This document shows positions 1 through 7,772 of a DNA stretch of 58,214 nt, piece after piece. Numbering within the stretch: position 1 is the stretch's first letter; each line of letters opens with the position of its first letter. The notes under the pieces are model-generated. The model did no database searches and was not told the origin of the DNA. It was given only the letters and a program-made list of their open reading frames with translations. The DNA comes from JAAOZP01 sp964616835 (lineage in GTDB: Archaea; Thermoproteota; EX4484-205; JAAOZP01). The position numbers and the translations under genes were made by a program. Location of the stretch: the NCBI GenBank assembly GCA_964616835.1, contig CAZTSG010000004.1, forward strand, positions 1 through 58,214, read 5' to 3'.

Positions 1-293
1 AGACGTGGTTTAACAATACGAGAATCCCCGTAGGCTGGTCGCTTTTCAACGCAACAGTTTACTTGACGAACGGCAGGGTCGACTATCAGCCCTATTCCTT
101 CGGCATATTTGTAACAGGAATAAATAGTGTGAGTTCTCATGACTCTTATTATTGGATTTGGTATAAGTGGGATCCCATGAATAATGATTGGATGCTTGGT
201 GAGACTGGATGCGATTCTTACTTTTTAAGGGATGGGGACATACTGGCATGGTATCTTGTCGATACTAGTAGCTGGCCGCCGGAGAAGCCTTAA
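1..293 (+). CDS. C-terminal part of a secreted protein with a DUF4430-like domain (5' end outside window)
   Basis: The reading frame is open from base 3 to the stop at 291-293, so this is the last ~96 residues of a longer gene. The tail has the pattern of DUF4430 (transcobalamin C-terminal-like) domains: an aromatic-rich strand with YYWIWYKW, then a small domain ending in YFLRDGDILAWYLV, close to the family's 'GD-x-x-x-W' finish. Such domains occur in exported archaeal and bacterial surface proteins. No membrane anchor follows. The family name is a by-eye match; ligand and role are unknown. Confidence 0.5.
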   Translation, partial: TWFNNTRIPVGWSLFNATVYLTNGRVDYQPYSFGIFVTGINSVSSHDSYYWIWYKWDPMNNDWMLGETGCDSYFLRDGDILAWYLVDTSSWPPEKP

Positions 294-325
294 AGCTTTT
301 TAGAAAGACCAAGTTATAATCAAGC

Positions 326-931
326 GTGGAGCCGGTTTTAAGAAAGATGGCGAAGGAATTTGAGAAGCATCCTAAGGATTTCAACATTGGCCATATTCTC
401 CTAACTATGTTTTATGCCGAGGAGGGTTTATCCCGGGCTAGGCTTCAGGAGATTCTTGGTTTAGGAGAAGGCTCTGTTAGAAGCATAATCAAGTATATGA
501 AGAAGCATGAGTTAGTATCTACTTCTAGAGCGGGTAGCAGTTTGACGAGGAAAGGCATGAATATTATTAGGAAAATAAGAGTTTTAGTACCGAAAATCTG
601 TAGGATCAGCCCAGAATACTTGTCTGTAGGAAAAGTAAATTATGTAGCCCTGCTGAGAGGCGTGAAAATATCTGAAATATTGAAGATGAGGGACAGGGTT
701 GTCAGGTTCGGCGGAACGGGCGCAGTCCTCCTCTTCTACAAGGAGGGTCGTGTTGAAATACCCTACGTGGCTGAAGACCTTAAGTCAGTCTCTAACAGCG
801 ATTATGCTAAGATATGCGAAATCAATCCTCAGGAGGGGGATTCGATAATAATTGTGGGCGGGGACAGTAAGAGCTCAGCCTTAAAAGCCCTGGGTTCTCT
901 TCTTCTAGAGCTGCTTACGCATCAAGTTTAA
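326..931 (+). CDS. DUF4443-type winged-helix regulator
   Basis: This 201-residue protein starts at GTG. Residues ~15-75 form a winged helix-turn-helix (LSRARLQEILGLGEGSVRSIIKYMKKHELV, then a wing), which implies DNA binding. The C-terminal ~110 residues are a small alpha/beta domain containing GDSIIIVGGDS, matching the archaeal DUF4443 layout. It is first in a tight same-strand run with the RimK-like ligase, the MobA-like transferase and cofE, so it may regulate those genes or sense a related metabolite (inference). A canonical lengthy sensor or metal site is not visible. Confidence 0.6.
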   Translation: MEPVLRKMAKEFEKHPKDFNIGHILLTMFYAEEGLSRARLQEILGLGEGSVRSIIKYMKKHELVSTSRAGSSLTRKGMNIIRKIRVLVPKICRISPEYLSVGKVNYVALLRGVKISEILKMRDRVVRFGGTGAVLLFYKEGRVEIPYVAEDLKSVSNSDYAKICEINPQEGDSIIIVGGDSKSSALKALGSLLLELLTHQV

Positions 932-959
932 ATCTAGGTGTAAAGTTTCTGAAGCAGGG

Positions 960-1799
960 TTGAAAATAGCAGTTTTAACGCATAAACCATATTCATACTT
1001 CTCAACACGCTTATTAGAAGAAGCAAGTAAACAAGGAATCTCTTGTCAAATAGTCGATTTCAAGGATACTGCACTCGTGATGAAAAGAGGGGAAACATCT
1101 TTGAGAGCGTTAGACAAGGATGTTAAAGTAGTTTTTTCAAGACCTAAGATGTCGCTAAGCCCATTAATGCTTTACGCCGTGTTTCTCACCAAAATCCTTG
1201 AGGAAGAAGGCTTATACGTAATCAACTCCTTCGAAGGCTATTTGAACACCCTTGACAAAGTTGTCACCTACAGAAATCTTTTACTGAACAATCTTCCACT
1301 GCCGGATTCCATTATCTCGCCTTCTAAAAAAAGGCTTAGCGAGATGTCTCCCCCCTTCTTCCTGAAGCCTACATACGGCTCTCGGGGGAGAGGGGTCAGT
1401 CTTATCGAAAACGTTAAAGACCTGGGTTCTACTAGCAACCATGATGCTTGGATAGCGCAGTCGTACGCTAGAGAGGGTGATTGGGACCTTAGGATACTAG
1501 TGTTGGGTGGACGCGTAATAGCGGCGATGAAGAGGAGCTCTGGAAAACCCATTACAAATATTTCGCAGGGAGGAGTGGGAAGCTTTTTTGAAACTAGTGA
1601 AGAAATCGAGGAGCTTTCTCTTAAAGCCTCTACCGTCTTAAAATGTTCTTTCACCGGCGTCGACATATCTATTAAGGAGGACAACGCCTTTATACTGGAT
1701 GTTAACCCACAACCCGATTTCAAGGGTGTTGAGAGCTTGGGTATCAACGTCGCGCGCGAGTTAGTAAGGTATGTTTCGCTGGAGGCTGGAGGAAAATGA
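960..1799 (+). CDS. RimK-family ATP-grasp glutamate ligase (CofF/MptN-like)
   Basis: This 279-residue ATP-grasp enzyme of the RimK superfamily joins an amino acid, usually glutamate, to a carboxylate using ATP. Visible elements are the ATP-binding loop FFLKPTYGSRGRG (residues 133-145), the strand GDWDLRILVLGGRVIAAMKR (163-182) and the metal-binding segment DVNPQPDFKGVE (247-258). It starts at TTG, and its TGA overlaps the next ATG by four bases. Because cofE lies two genes downstream, a role in capping or extending the F420 glutamate tail (CofF) or modifying tetrahydromethanopterin (MptN) is the best guess. LysX- or RimK-type roles remain possible from sequence alone. Confidence 0.65.
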   Translation: MKIAVLTHKPYSYFSTRLLEEASKQGISCQIVDFKDTALVMKRGETSLRALDKDVKVVFSRPKMSLSPLMLYAVFLTKILEEEGLYVINSFEGYLNTLDKVVTYRNLLLNNLPLPDSIISPSKKRLSEMSPPFFLKPTYGSRGRGVSLIENVKDLGSTSNHDAWIAQSYAREGDWDLRILVLGGRVIAAMKRSSGKPITNISQGGVGSFFETSEEIEELSLKASTVLKCSFTGVDISIKEDNAFILDVNPQPDFKGVESLGINVARELVRYVSLEAGGK

Positions 1800-2416
1800 A
1801 GACAAGCGGCCTAGTTATTGCATTGGGTTACGGTGGTGAGAGCCTCGTCGAGCTTAATAAGCTAGGGGAATACCCTGTTTTCCTACACGTTGTTAGGAAC
1901 GTCGGGGAAGTTGCGGAGGAGGTTATCGTAGCAGTATCGAGAGGGTTGTTAGGAGTTTATGATAAAGCTGTTTCCGAATACGGTTTTGATGAATGCAGGC
2001 TTGTTGAAATCGGTGACTCTGGAGATGAGCTAAGCATTCTGAAAGAAGGGTTGGGCACGGCTGGCGGAGACATAGTTATTACTGCTCCTGCAAACGCTCC
2101 CCTTATACCGGTTGACATACTTACGCTATTAACTGAGCTTTGTGAGAGGAGGGATGCTGTCCTCACTAGAAACATGAAGGGGGATGTCGACTGGTTCCTA
2201 TCCGCCTACAATAGGAAGAGCCTTATCGAGGCTATTGGACTTGGAGAAGGTGGAGGAATGGGTAATGTTGTAGAAAAGCTTAGAAGAGTAATGTACATAG
2301 CTTACTCCACGATAAAAGACCTCGACCCCATGCTACTCTCAAGCGTAAGGATCATGCGTGCATCAGACATACAGTTAGTGGAGAAGATTATAGGGAGGAC
2401 GCGGGGAGTACGTTGA
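1796..2416 (+). CDS. MobA/CobY-like nucleotidyltransferase, possible CofC stand-in
   Basis: This 206-residue protein has the MobA-like NTP-transferase fold. An N-terminal strand-loop (LVIALGYGGESLVELNKLGEYPVFLHVV) holds the place of the usual nucleotide loop but lacks the normal GGxSxRxGxxK residues. The central APANAPLIPVDIL (about residue 97-109) resembles the metal-binding 'D-x-P' strand, although the aspartate is replaced by asparagine. It overlaps both neighbours by four bases, so it is translationally coupled to cofE. CofC makes the GTP-activated phospholactate used for F420, and this gene sits where CofC would be expected. The degenerate motifs make that uncertain. Confidence 0.45.
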   Translation: MKTSGLVIALGYGGESLVELNKLGEYPVFLHVVRNVGEVAEEVIVAVSRGLLGVYDKAVSEYGFDECRLVEIGDSGDELSILKEGLGTAGGDIVITAPANAPLIPVDILTLLTELCERRDAVLTRNMKGDVDWFLSAYNRKSLIEAIGLGEGGGMGNVVEKLRRVMYIAYSTIKDLDPMLLSSVRIMRASDIQLVEKIIGRTRGVR

Positions 2417-3165
2417 GGGAAATCAGGATTTTCGGTATAAAGTACGACGGGAACATAAAGAAAGGAGATAACCTAGCTAGGATAACGATAGAATCCCTAG
2501 GAAAGGAGGGTATTAAGGTAGAAGAGGGGGACATAGTTACTCTGACGCATGTTGCGGTGTCGAAATCCATCGGTTGCACGATAGGTTTCAAGCAGGTTAA
2601 GCCCAGCCCATTGGCTGTGGCGCTGGCTGACAGAGTGCGTAAGCCACCTGAGGAGGTTGAAATCATTCTCAGGAAGAGTAGGGAGGTTGTCAGGCTTGTT
2701 GGAAGCCGTATCATAACGAGGACGAAGAGCGGAATAGTATGTGCCAACTCAGGCGTCGACGTTTCCAATGTAGACGGAGGATTGAGCATGGCTTTTCATC
2801 CGAGGAATCCCGATAGGGTTGCCAAGAAGATAAGAAGGCAGTTTCTTAACGAAGGCGTTAACGTTGGGGTGATAATAACGGATTCCTTCGACAGGCCTTT
2901 TAGAATGGGGCAGGTTAACATGGCAATAGGGTGCTCCGGGATAGCTCCAATAAGAGACCTGAGGGGAAGTAGGGATCTCTACGGGTATGTTTTAAGGTTT
3001 AAACGCATAGCGGTTGTCGACGAGCTGGCTGCTGCGAGCGAGCTTGTGACTGGAAGCTCTTCAGAAGGAATCATAGGGTCCTTGATAAAGGGCTATAAGT
3101 ACGATTTTTCAGAAACAGGGGTTAAGAGTATTCTGAGGCCTAGGAAAAAAGACCTCTTTCTTTAG
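2413..3165 (+). CDS. cofE: Coenzyme F420-0:L-glutamate ligase
   Basis: This 250-residue CofE adds gamma-linked glutamates to coenzyme F420-0 using GTP. Hallmarks are NSGVDVSNVDGG (residues 112-123) and TDSFDRPFRMGQVNMAIGCSG (156-176), which form the GTP- and metal-binding site, and LRGSRDLYGYVL. Length matches the archaeal family. Translation starts at TTG, overlapping the preceding stop as TTGA. With the RimK-like and MobA-like genes upstream it forms an F420-type operon, implying that this archaeon makes or modifies F420 although it need not be a methanogen. Alternative members of the family act on other deazaflavin-like acceptors. Confidence 0.92.
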   Translation: MREIRIFGIKYDGNIKKGDNLARITIESLGKEGIKVEEGDIVTLTHVAVSKSIGCTIGFKQVKPSPLAVALADRVRKPPEEVEIILRKSREVVRLVGSRIITRTKSGIVCANSGVDVSNVDGGLSMAFHPRNPDRVAKKIRRQFLNEGVNVGVIITDSFDRPFRMGQVNMAIGCSGIAPIRDLRGSRDLYGYVLRFKRIAVVDELAAASELVTGSSSEGIIGSLIKGYKYDFSETGVKSILRPRKKDLFL

Positions 3166-3237
3166 ACCTCTTGTTATTAATTATTTTCTGCGATTAAAAG
3201 AAAACTGTTAATAATCTTTGATTAGCCGTGTGAAAAC

Positions 3238-3936
3238 ATGGTTGAAGGATCTCCAGTCATGCACAGAGGTGAACTAATGGGCTTCGTCAAGAAGGAATAC
3301 CAATCCGCAAGGTTGGCAGAACTCATGCTGCTCTACGAGCCGAGTGAGCAAGTAGACCTTAAGATTCTCCAAGACTCTCTTAACACTCTGCTTGGACTGA
3401 GAAAGGGGCCTCCTCCGGAAGCCACCGAGCTTCTAGACGATGATTCTGTAATAGTTAGCAGGGCAATAGCCAACTCTATTACGCTACCCTTCACCAAACC
3501 CGTCATTAAAACCCTAGTCCCCATGGAGCTGTTTAAACCAATCCCTGGAACAGAGTATATTCTGGAGATAGATATACCTAGTAGGGAGCTGACACTGGCC
3601 GTTGAGGACAGGTTGGCGGGAATCCCCGGGCTGGCTGGTGAATGGTTCGTGGGAAAGGTAGAGGGGATAATAATTAGGAGCAGGAAGAGCCTTTCCGTAG
3701 AGATCCCTGTTAAGACGGGCATGATGGGTAAATACGACAGGGAGGCTGGAGAATGCCTTACAATATTCGATTTTAACAATGGTTTTAGGACGTTCAAGAC
3801 TATGGTTGATGCAAACATACCGATAATTCACGGCGACATCTTGCTTGCAGACGGCTCCTTCGACGAGAATAAGCTAATGCTGAAGGTAAAGCTCCTGTTT
3901 CTACCGAGATCAAGGGAGATGTGGGTACTAGGATAA
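3238..3936 (+). CDS. Conserved-looking archaeal protein of unknown function
   Basis: I do not recognise this 232-residue protein. It is soluble-looking, with no signal peptide or membrane segment. The first ~90 residues are helical and the rest alternates strands and short helices, including IPGTEYILEIDIPSRELTLAVEDRLAGIPGLAGEW. An AT-rich gap of 72 bases with a TATA-like stretch separates it from cofE, suggesting its own promoter. The gene converges on and overlaps by nine bases the nuclease-like gene on the other strand. No catalytic motif is evident. Confidence 0.6.
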   Translation: MVEGSPVMHRGELMGFVKKEYQSARLAELMLLYEPSEQVDLKILQDSLNTLLGLRKGPPPEATELLDDDSVIVSRAIANSITLPFTKPVIKTLVPMELFKPIPGTEYILEIDIPSRELTLAVEDRLAGIPGLAGEWFVGKVEGIIIRSRKSLSVEIPVKTGMMGKYDREAGECLTIFDFNNGFRTFKTMVDANIPIIHGDILLADGSFDENKLMLKVKLLFLPRSREMWVLG

Positions 3937-4569
3937 AGAAACAGGCTTGCCAATTGCCCTAAGTACCTCCGGAGCCTCAGCTAATTCTCCTATTTTCCAT
4001 ACCGGTACGACTAGACAGCCATTCAAAATCTCGGGTTTAGAATCTAAGAAAGTAATGACTAGGGGGTAGATTTCCTTCTCAACATTTTTCTCAGCAAAGT
4101 ATTTGGCTAATAGCAGAGACCTTTTAAACTGGAGCCTGCAGGCTGAGCGGAGATTATAATTTCTCCTAACCCACTGCTTACAGTCTATGGAGATTAAAAG
4201 CATGGGGATTTCAACTAAGAGGTCTATTTCCCTACGGCTATTTCCCACACAGAACCTGAAATGCTCTTGAACCTTAAAGCCGTGGAGCCTAAACACTTCC
4301 GCAATAATTCTTTCAAAACCCCTCCAGTTGACTGATTTAAAAACCGTTTCTAAACAGACACCTGATTCAACCAGGTTCCGGAGGAGGAGCAGACAGCATT
4401 CAGGAAGACCTTTAAAAAACTCTTTATACTCTACCATAACCCCTTTAACCAACAACAGTTTTAAATAATCCTGATATTCCTTGGCCTCATCCCTAGTTAT
4501 TGTGAAGCCTCTTTCCAAAAACCTCTTTAAAAGACTCAGACCCGTGTTTACGTCAGGCTTATTCAGCAT
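3928..4569 (-). CDS. PD-(D/E)XK (Mrr-like) nuclease-fold protein
   Basis: This 213-residue protein has a restriction-endonuclease-like core. WRGFERIIAEVFRLHGFKV (residues 82-100) is the family's first helix, followed by REIDLLVEIP (113-122) and ISIDCKQW (126-133). Together these give the E/D-x(n)-D-x-K catalytic arrangement (D116, D129, K131). The core sits after an ~80-residue helical N-terminal region. Mrr-like nucleases in archaea cleave modified or branched DNA, but the substrate here cannot be inferred. No methyltransferase or specificity subunit is adjacent, so this is not a classical restriction-modification system. Confidence 0.65.
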   Translation of the reverse strand: MLNKPDVNTGLSLLKRFLERGFTITRDEAKEYQDYLKLLLVKGVMVEYKEFFKGLPECCLLLLRNLVESGVCLETVFKSVNWRGFERIIAEVFRLHGFKVQEHFRFCVGNSRREIDLLVEIPMLLISIDCKQWVRRNYNLRSACRLQFKRSLLLAKYFAEKNVEKEIYPLVITFLDSKPEILNGCLVVPVWKIGELAEAPEVLRAIGKPVSLS

Positions 4570-4633
4570 TGCTTAACCTCATGGAGGAGGTTAAAAATAA
4601 GGATTATATGCAAGTCCGGATAATAGGGACGCG

Positions 4634-5080
4634 TTGAACATAGCCGGGATATTAATAGTCATAACGCTGTTAAGCTCCCCTAAGCCCGTGAACGAGGTTG
4701 AAACAGTTAATATTACTGTGATCCTTAAAGTATCGCCTTGGGACCCATTAGCAAGATCTTTCTTCTACGTATATGTCAACGGATCCCCGGTTATTCATGG
4801 GACAGAGCTAAAAGTAAACCCTTCTGGAAAGCTTGTTTTCAGTGTTCCCAAGGGCAGCTATTTATGGATAACTGGAGAACTGGAGGTTATCGGCGATTAC
4901 GGGTTCTGGTACAAGCTTGAAGGCGTTAACGGTAGCAGGCGTTCGCTAGAATTCAGGGCAGACCGTGAAACACTCGTATACTTAAACTACTCGGTGAATC
5001 ACGTACTCTTGTCACCGTACTTCATAGCCGTGTACTTACTAATAGCACTTTTAGCCATAAGGAAGCGTATTAGGAAATGA
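4634..5080 (+). CDS. Small exported, membrane-anchored protein
   Basis: This 148-residue protein starts at TTG. A hydrophobic N-terminus (residues 1-14, AGILIVITLL) acts as signal sequence. The middle is beta-rich with several NxT/S sites (for example NIT and NGS), which are typical N-glycosylation sites on archaeal surface proteins. The C-terminus has one transmembrane helix (SPYFIAVYLLIALLAI) followed by a basic tail. The likely topology is an external domain with a C-terminal anchor. It lies six bases upstream of the kinase gene, so the two may be cotranscribed. Function unknown. Confidence 0.6.
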   Translation: MNIAGILIVITLLSSPKPVNEVETVNITVILKVSPWDPLARSFFYVYVNGSPVIHGTELKVNPSGKLVFSVPKGSYLWITGELEVIGDYGFWYKLEGVNGSRRSLEFRADRETLVYLNYSVNHVLLSPYFIAVYLLIALLAIRKRIRK

Positions 5081-5086
5081 AAAGAA

Positions 5087-5668
5087 ATGTTTAAAAAAAA
5101 GCAATGGCTAACCCAAATGGAAATGGGAAGGGTTAAGCCAGTTATCTTGATCGCCGGTGAATTGGGAGCCGGATGCACGGAGGTCGGGGAACTTCTTTCT
5201 AAAAAACTCGGCTTAGAAGTCCATAATACTGAGAAGATTATAAGAAGCCTAGTGTCCTCGCCCACCCTCAGCTTCAAAGCCCTTGTTGAGAAATCTGTCT
5301 CTGGAGAAATAGAAATAGAGAAGGTTCTTTATAGCATGGTTTTAGACATAGTCAATAATGGTCCAGCCATAATAGAGGGGAGAAGCGCCTTAATGGCTTT
5401 AACCCATGAGGCCGATCTTAAAGTATTCTTGTACGGGGATATGAAGGATAGGGTAAAGCATCTTGCTGAAAGAAGGAAGACGGAAGACCTTAAGCAGCTT
5501 GAGGAGGATATTAAAGCTTCTGATATAGATAGGAACAGCCTGGTTGAAAAGCTTTTCCACAGGAACTGGAGAGACCCGTTGCTTTACGACCTGATGATAA
5601 ATACTTCTAAGATGTCGTATGAAGAAACAGCATCACTCATACTTGAAGCTCTTAAATCTAGAACGTGA
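5087..5668 (+). CDS. Cytidylate-kinase-like P-loop kinase
   Basis: This 193-residue P-loop protein resembles the cytidylate kinase 2 family. The Walker A region is GELGAGCT (residues 24-31), where the usual lysine is replaced by cysteine; archaeal CMP kinases often lack that lysine too (GSGTT). Family traits are EVGELLSKKLGLEVHNTEKIIR after the loop, AIIEGRSALM, and the arginine-rich lid ERRKTEDLKQLEEDIKASDIDRN. A start at the internal ATG at 5123 would remove a 12-residue leader and begin just before the P-loop strand. A nucleoside monophosphate is the likely substrate; CMP is only a family guess. Confidence 0.6.
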   Translation: MFKKKQWLTQMEMGRVKPVILIAGELGAGCTEVGELLSKKLGLEVHNTEKIIRSLVSSPTLSFKALVEKSVSGEIEIEKVLYSMVLDIVNNGPAIIEGRSALMALTHEADLKVFLYGDMKDRVKHLAERRKTEDLKQLEEDIKASDIDRNSLVEKLFHRNWRDPLLYDLMINTSKMSYEETASLILEALKSRT

Positions 5669-5695
5669 GCGAAGAGCCAAGAATTGTGTTAAAGA

Positions 5696-5704
5696 TTTAT
5701 ATAT
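5696..5704 (+). promoter_or_regulatory. TATA box of the Lys/Ala-rich protein gene
   Basis: The sequence TTTATATAT is centred 28 bases before the ATG at 5728. No Shine-Dalgarno-like GGAGG or GGTG lies between. This spacing places transcription initiation at or next to the start codon, as in leaderless archaeal mRNAs. Confidence 0.65.
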
Positions 5705-5727
5705 GACTGGAATAGAAAAATTTTATC

Positions 5728-5901
5728 ATGAGCGAAGCGTGTGGTGGTGGAGAAGCACCTGCAGCTCCCACACCTACTGAAGCACCTGCAGCTCCAGCGC
5801 CTGCGAAGCCGGAGAAGAAGGCTAAGGCAAGGCCTAAAGTCAAAAAGGCTAAGAAAGCTAAGGCTAAAAAGGCTAAAAGGGCTAAAAAGGCTAAAAAATA
5901 A
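5728..5901 (+). CDS. 57-residue Ala/Pro/Lys-rich basic protein, histone-H1-tail-like
   Basis: The frame runs from ATG at 5728 to TAA at 5899-5901. The first half, after MSEACGGG, is Ala/Pro/Glu rich (APAAPTPTEAPAAPAPAKP). The second half is almost only Lys, Ala and Arg in AKKAKAKKAKRAKK-type repeats, giving a net charge near +17. Such KA repeats bind DNA or RNA non-specifically in histone H1 tails and bacterial H1-like proteins. A strong TATA box at leaderless distance suggests high expression. A longer alternative frame at 5741-5932 encodes an implausible Leu/Gln/Arg mixture and lacks this promoter spacing. Chromatin or ribosome association is inference. Confidence 0.7.
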   Translation: MSEACGGGEAPAAPTPTEAPAAPAPAKPEKKAKARPKVKKAKKAKAKKAKRAKKAKK

Positions 5902-5903
5902 GG

Positions 5904-6566
5904 CTATTTTACCCCCTTTTCTTTTTCGATAAAATCGATTAGGAGACGTGACGCTTCCTCCAGAGTGCTAACAACGTATCCTGCTCCATACGCCTCTAAC
6001 GGGATCTTATGCTTTACGCAGAGTATTGAAAGACCAGCGGCTTGAAACATGCTTTTGTCATAGATGGTGTCACCGATTGCAGCTGTTTCGCTCAGGGGAA
6101 TAGAATATTTCCTGCAAACGTTTTCTAGGACCCTTGCCTTCTTAGAGGGGTCCACATTGATTCTGACGGTCCCTGTGAAGAATCCTTTCTCGTCGAAAAC
6201 CATTTCATTGGAAATACACTCGTCTGCCCCCAATTCCCTACATACTCTTTCTGCTAAAACGTTAAGCCCGCTCGTAACTATGACTCTTAAAACACCTAGT
6301 TCCTTAAGCTGTTTGAATAGGCTTTTAGCCTCCTCTCTTATTCTAACTCTAGAAAAAACGTATTCGAAAAAGGACCTTAGAAGACCCTTGGGCCAAAGGC
6401 TCACGTCATGTTTGACAAACTCCTCGTAATCCATCTCCCCCCTTGAAAACCTTTCTAAAGCCTTTGAAGCAAGATGATCGACACCGAGGAACCTGTGCAA
6501 CACCCTCCAACTGCTATCCTCTTCGACAAGCGTCCCGTCGAGGTCTGAAAAGAGAACCCTTATCAT
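5904..6566 (-). CDS. HAD-superfamily phosphatase (SerB/PSP-like)
   Basis: This 220-residue HAD hydrolase has all the expected motifs. Motif I is SDLDGT with nucleophile D8 and acid D10, motif II VTSG (97-100), motif III lysine at KK (142-143) and motif IV GDTIYDKS (165-172). The helical cap after motif I resembles phosphoserine phosphatases (HAD-IB), so a small phosphorylated metabolite is the likely substrate. Its ATG overlaps the stop of the SpoIIM-like gene by four bases, so the two are translationally coupled. Convergent with the Lys/Ala-rich gene, only two bases away. Confidence 0.75.
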   Translation of the reverse strand: MIRVLFSDLDGTLVEEDSSWRVLHRFLGVDHLASKALERFSRGEMDYEEFVKHDVSLWPKGLLRSFFEYVFSRVRIREEAKSLFKQLKELGVLRVIVTSGLNVLAERVCRELGADECISNEMVFDEKGFFTGTVRINVDPSKKARVLENVCRKYSIPLSETAAIGDTIYDKSMFQAAGLSILCVKHKIPLEAYGAGYVVSTLEEASRLLIDFIEKEKGVK

Positions 6567-7141
6567 GAGGGGAACCCGGTTAACCTACTTGCTTCTAGGA
6601 AAGCCGCTACAAGTAGGAAGCCCATTACCATTATAATAGTTTCAAGGTATTCTTTAAGCTCTTTCCTAAACCTTTTCTCAACCATAGCGAAAAACCCCGC
6701 AAGCCCCTGCGCAGAAGCCAATCCATAAGCGATAATCTCGAATATGCCTTCTGGACTCGATATGCTACTGACTGCGAGGAGTAAGGGGTTTGAATTCTTC
6801 ATGATTGAGAATGCGGATATGGCCATGCCACTGAGAGAGGAGGAGAATATGCTGAATACGAAGCCGATTATCGGGATTATCATGACTAGGCTGAGCGTAA
6901 AGTTGTGTATGAAGATATCCAGTGGGTTGGAGCTTATGGATTCCTCCAGAGATCTGACTATATTCTCAGCCAAATCTCTTTCGACGGGAATCATGGATGA
7001 AATTATGAAAACCAGCGAGAAAACAAATACCGTAATAGGGAATAATCCCCATTTAGTGCATAAAAGTGATGACAATACTTTACCCTCCTGTCCTCCGTGA
7101 GCTCTGTCCCGCTTTTCAGCAATCGTCAAATCAGTGTGCAT
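6563..7141 (-). CDS. SpoIIM-family integral membrane protein
   Basis: This 192-residue membrane protein matches the stage-II-sporulation-M (SpoIIM, DUF95) family, which is widespread in archaea that do not sporulate. Typical features are a long N-terminal transmembrane helix (~33-52), the stretch IFIHNFTLSLVMIIPIIGFVFSI, a proline-glutamate turn PEGIFEIIAYGLASAQGL, and a C-terminal helix (~165-185). About five membrane helices are visible. Archaeal members are of unknown function. It is the first gene of a two-gene operon with the HAD phosphatase. Confidence 0.75.
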   Translation of the reverse strand: MHTDLTIAEKRDRAHGGQEGKVLSSLLCTKWGLFPITVFVFSLVFIISSMIPVERDLAENIVRSLEESISSNPLDIFIHNFTLSLVMIIPIIGFVFSIFSSSLSGMAISAFSIMKNSNPLLLAVSSISSPEGIFEIIAYGLASAQGLAGFFAMVEKRFRKELKEYLETIIMVMGFLLVAAFLEASRLTGFPS

Positions 7142-7196
7142 TCAAGTTGTCAAGTAGATAAAGGTTTATCGCCTTCCAGCTAGTCATTGGAAGAAC

Positions 7197-7751
7197 ATGC
7201 TGGAGAAAATCCTGGGGGTGGAGAAAGCGTACGTGGGAAAACTGTTGTCCCTCGTTAAGTACCGTGTTTTAATTAGGGGTGTTGAAACGGTTAGGGAGGT
7301 TGTTACACATCCAGGCGCAGTTGCCATAGTCCCCTTTAGAGACGATGGGAGGATAGTCTTAGTCAGGCAGTATAGGCTCCCGGCGGGCGAGCCCCTCATA
7401 GAAGTGCCTGCCGGAACACTGGGCGAGGACGAAGACGAGGAGGAGTGCGCTAGGAGAGAGCTCTTGGAGGAAACTGGTTATGAAGCAGGCGCTCTAGAGA
7501 AGATTAGAAGCTTCTACTTGGCACCAGGTTATTCAACAGAAAAGATAACTCTTTTCATAGCCAGGGGGTTGAATAAGAAGAGTCAAAAACTCGAGTTGGA
7601 TGAGGAGATAGAGGTATTGGAGTTAACCCTTGAGGAAGCGTTGAAAATGGTTAGGGAAGGAGTCATTAAGGATGCTAAGACTATAATCAGTATCTACGAT
7701 GCTGTTAGAAAAACTAGCTCTGGGAATGAGCATAACTCAAAATTTATATGA
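7197..7751 (+). CDS. Nudix hydrolase, ADP-ribose pyrophosphatase type
   Basis: This 184-residue Nudix enzyme carries a complete Nudix box at residues 73-95 (G-x5-E-x7-REL-x-EE-x-GY). The upstream PAGEPLIEVPAG is typical of ADP-ribose pyrophosphatases, which split ADP-ribose to AMP and ribose 5-phosphate. The C-terminal half (FYLAPGYSTEKITLFIARGL) also fits that subfamily. It is followed 21 bases later by nadE on the same strand. A shared role in NAD turnover is therefore plausible, with this enzyme recycling ADP-ribose from NAD breakdown. Confidence 0.82.
   Translation: MLEKILGVEKAYVGKLLSLVKYRVLIRGVETVREVVTHPGAVAIVPFRDDGRIVLVRQYRLPAGEPLIEVPAGTLGEDEDEEECARRELLEETGYEAGALEKIRSFYLAPGYSTEKITLFIARGLNKKSQKLELDEEIEVLELTLEEALKMVREGVIKDAKTIISIYDAVRKTSSGNEHNSKFI
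7743..7750 (+). promoter_or_regulatory. TATA box upstream of nadE
   Basis: TTTATATG lies inside the last codons of the Nudix gene, centred about 26 bases before the nadE ATG at 7773. A GGTG translation signal (GTGAGGTGCG) also sits just before the ATG, so nadE could be expressed both from this promoter and by readthrough. Confidence 0.45.
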
Positions 7752-7772
7752 GAGCGTTTCACGTGAGGTGCG

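Noticed and set aside
5741..5932. 63-residue Leu/Gln/Arg frame over the Lys/Ala gene
   Set aside because: It is an out-of-frame reading of the Lys/Ala repeat without promoter spacing or sensible composition.
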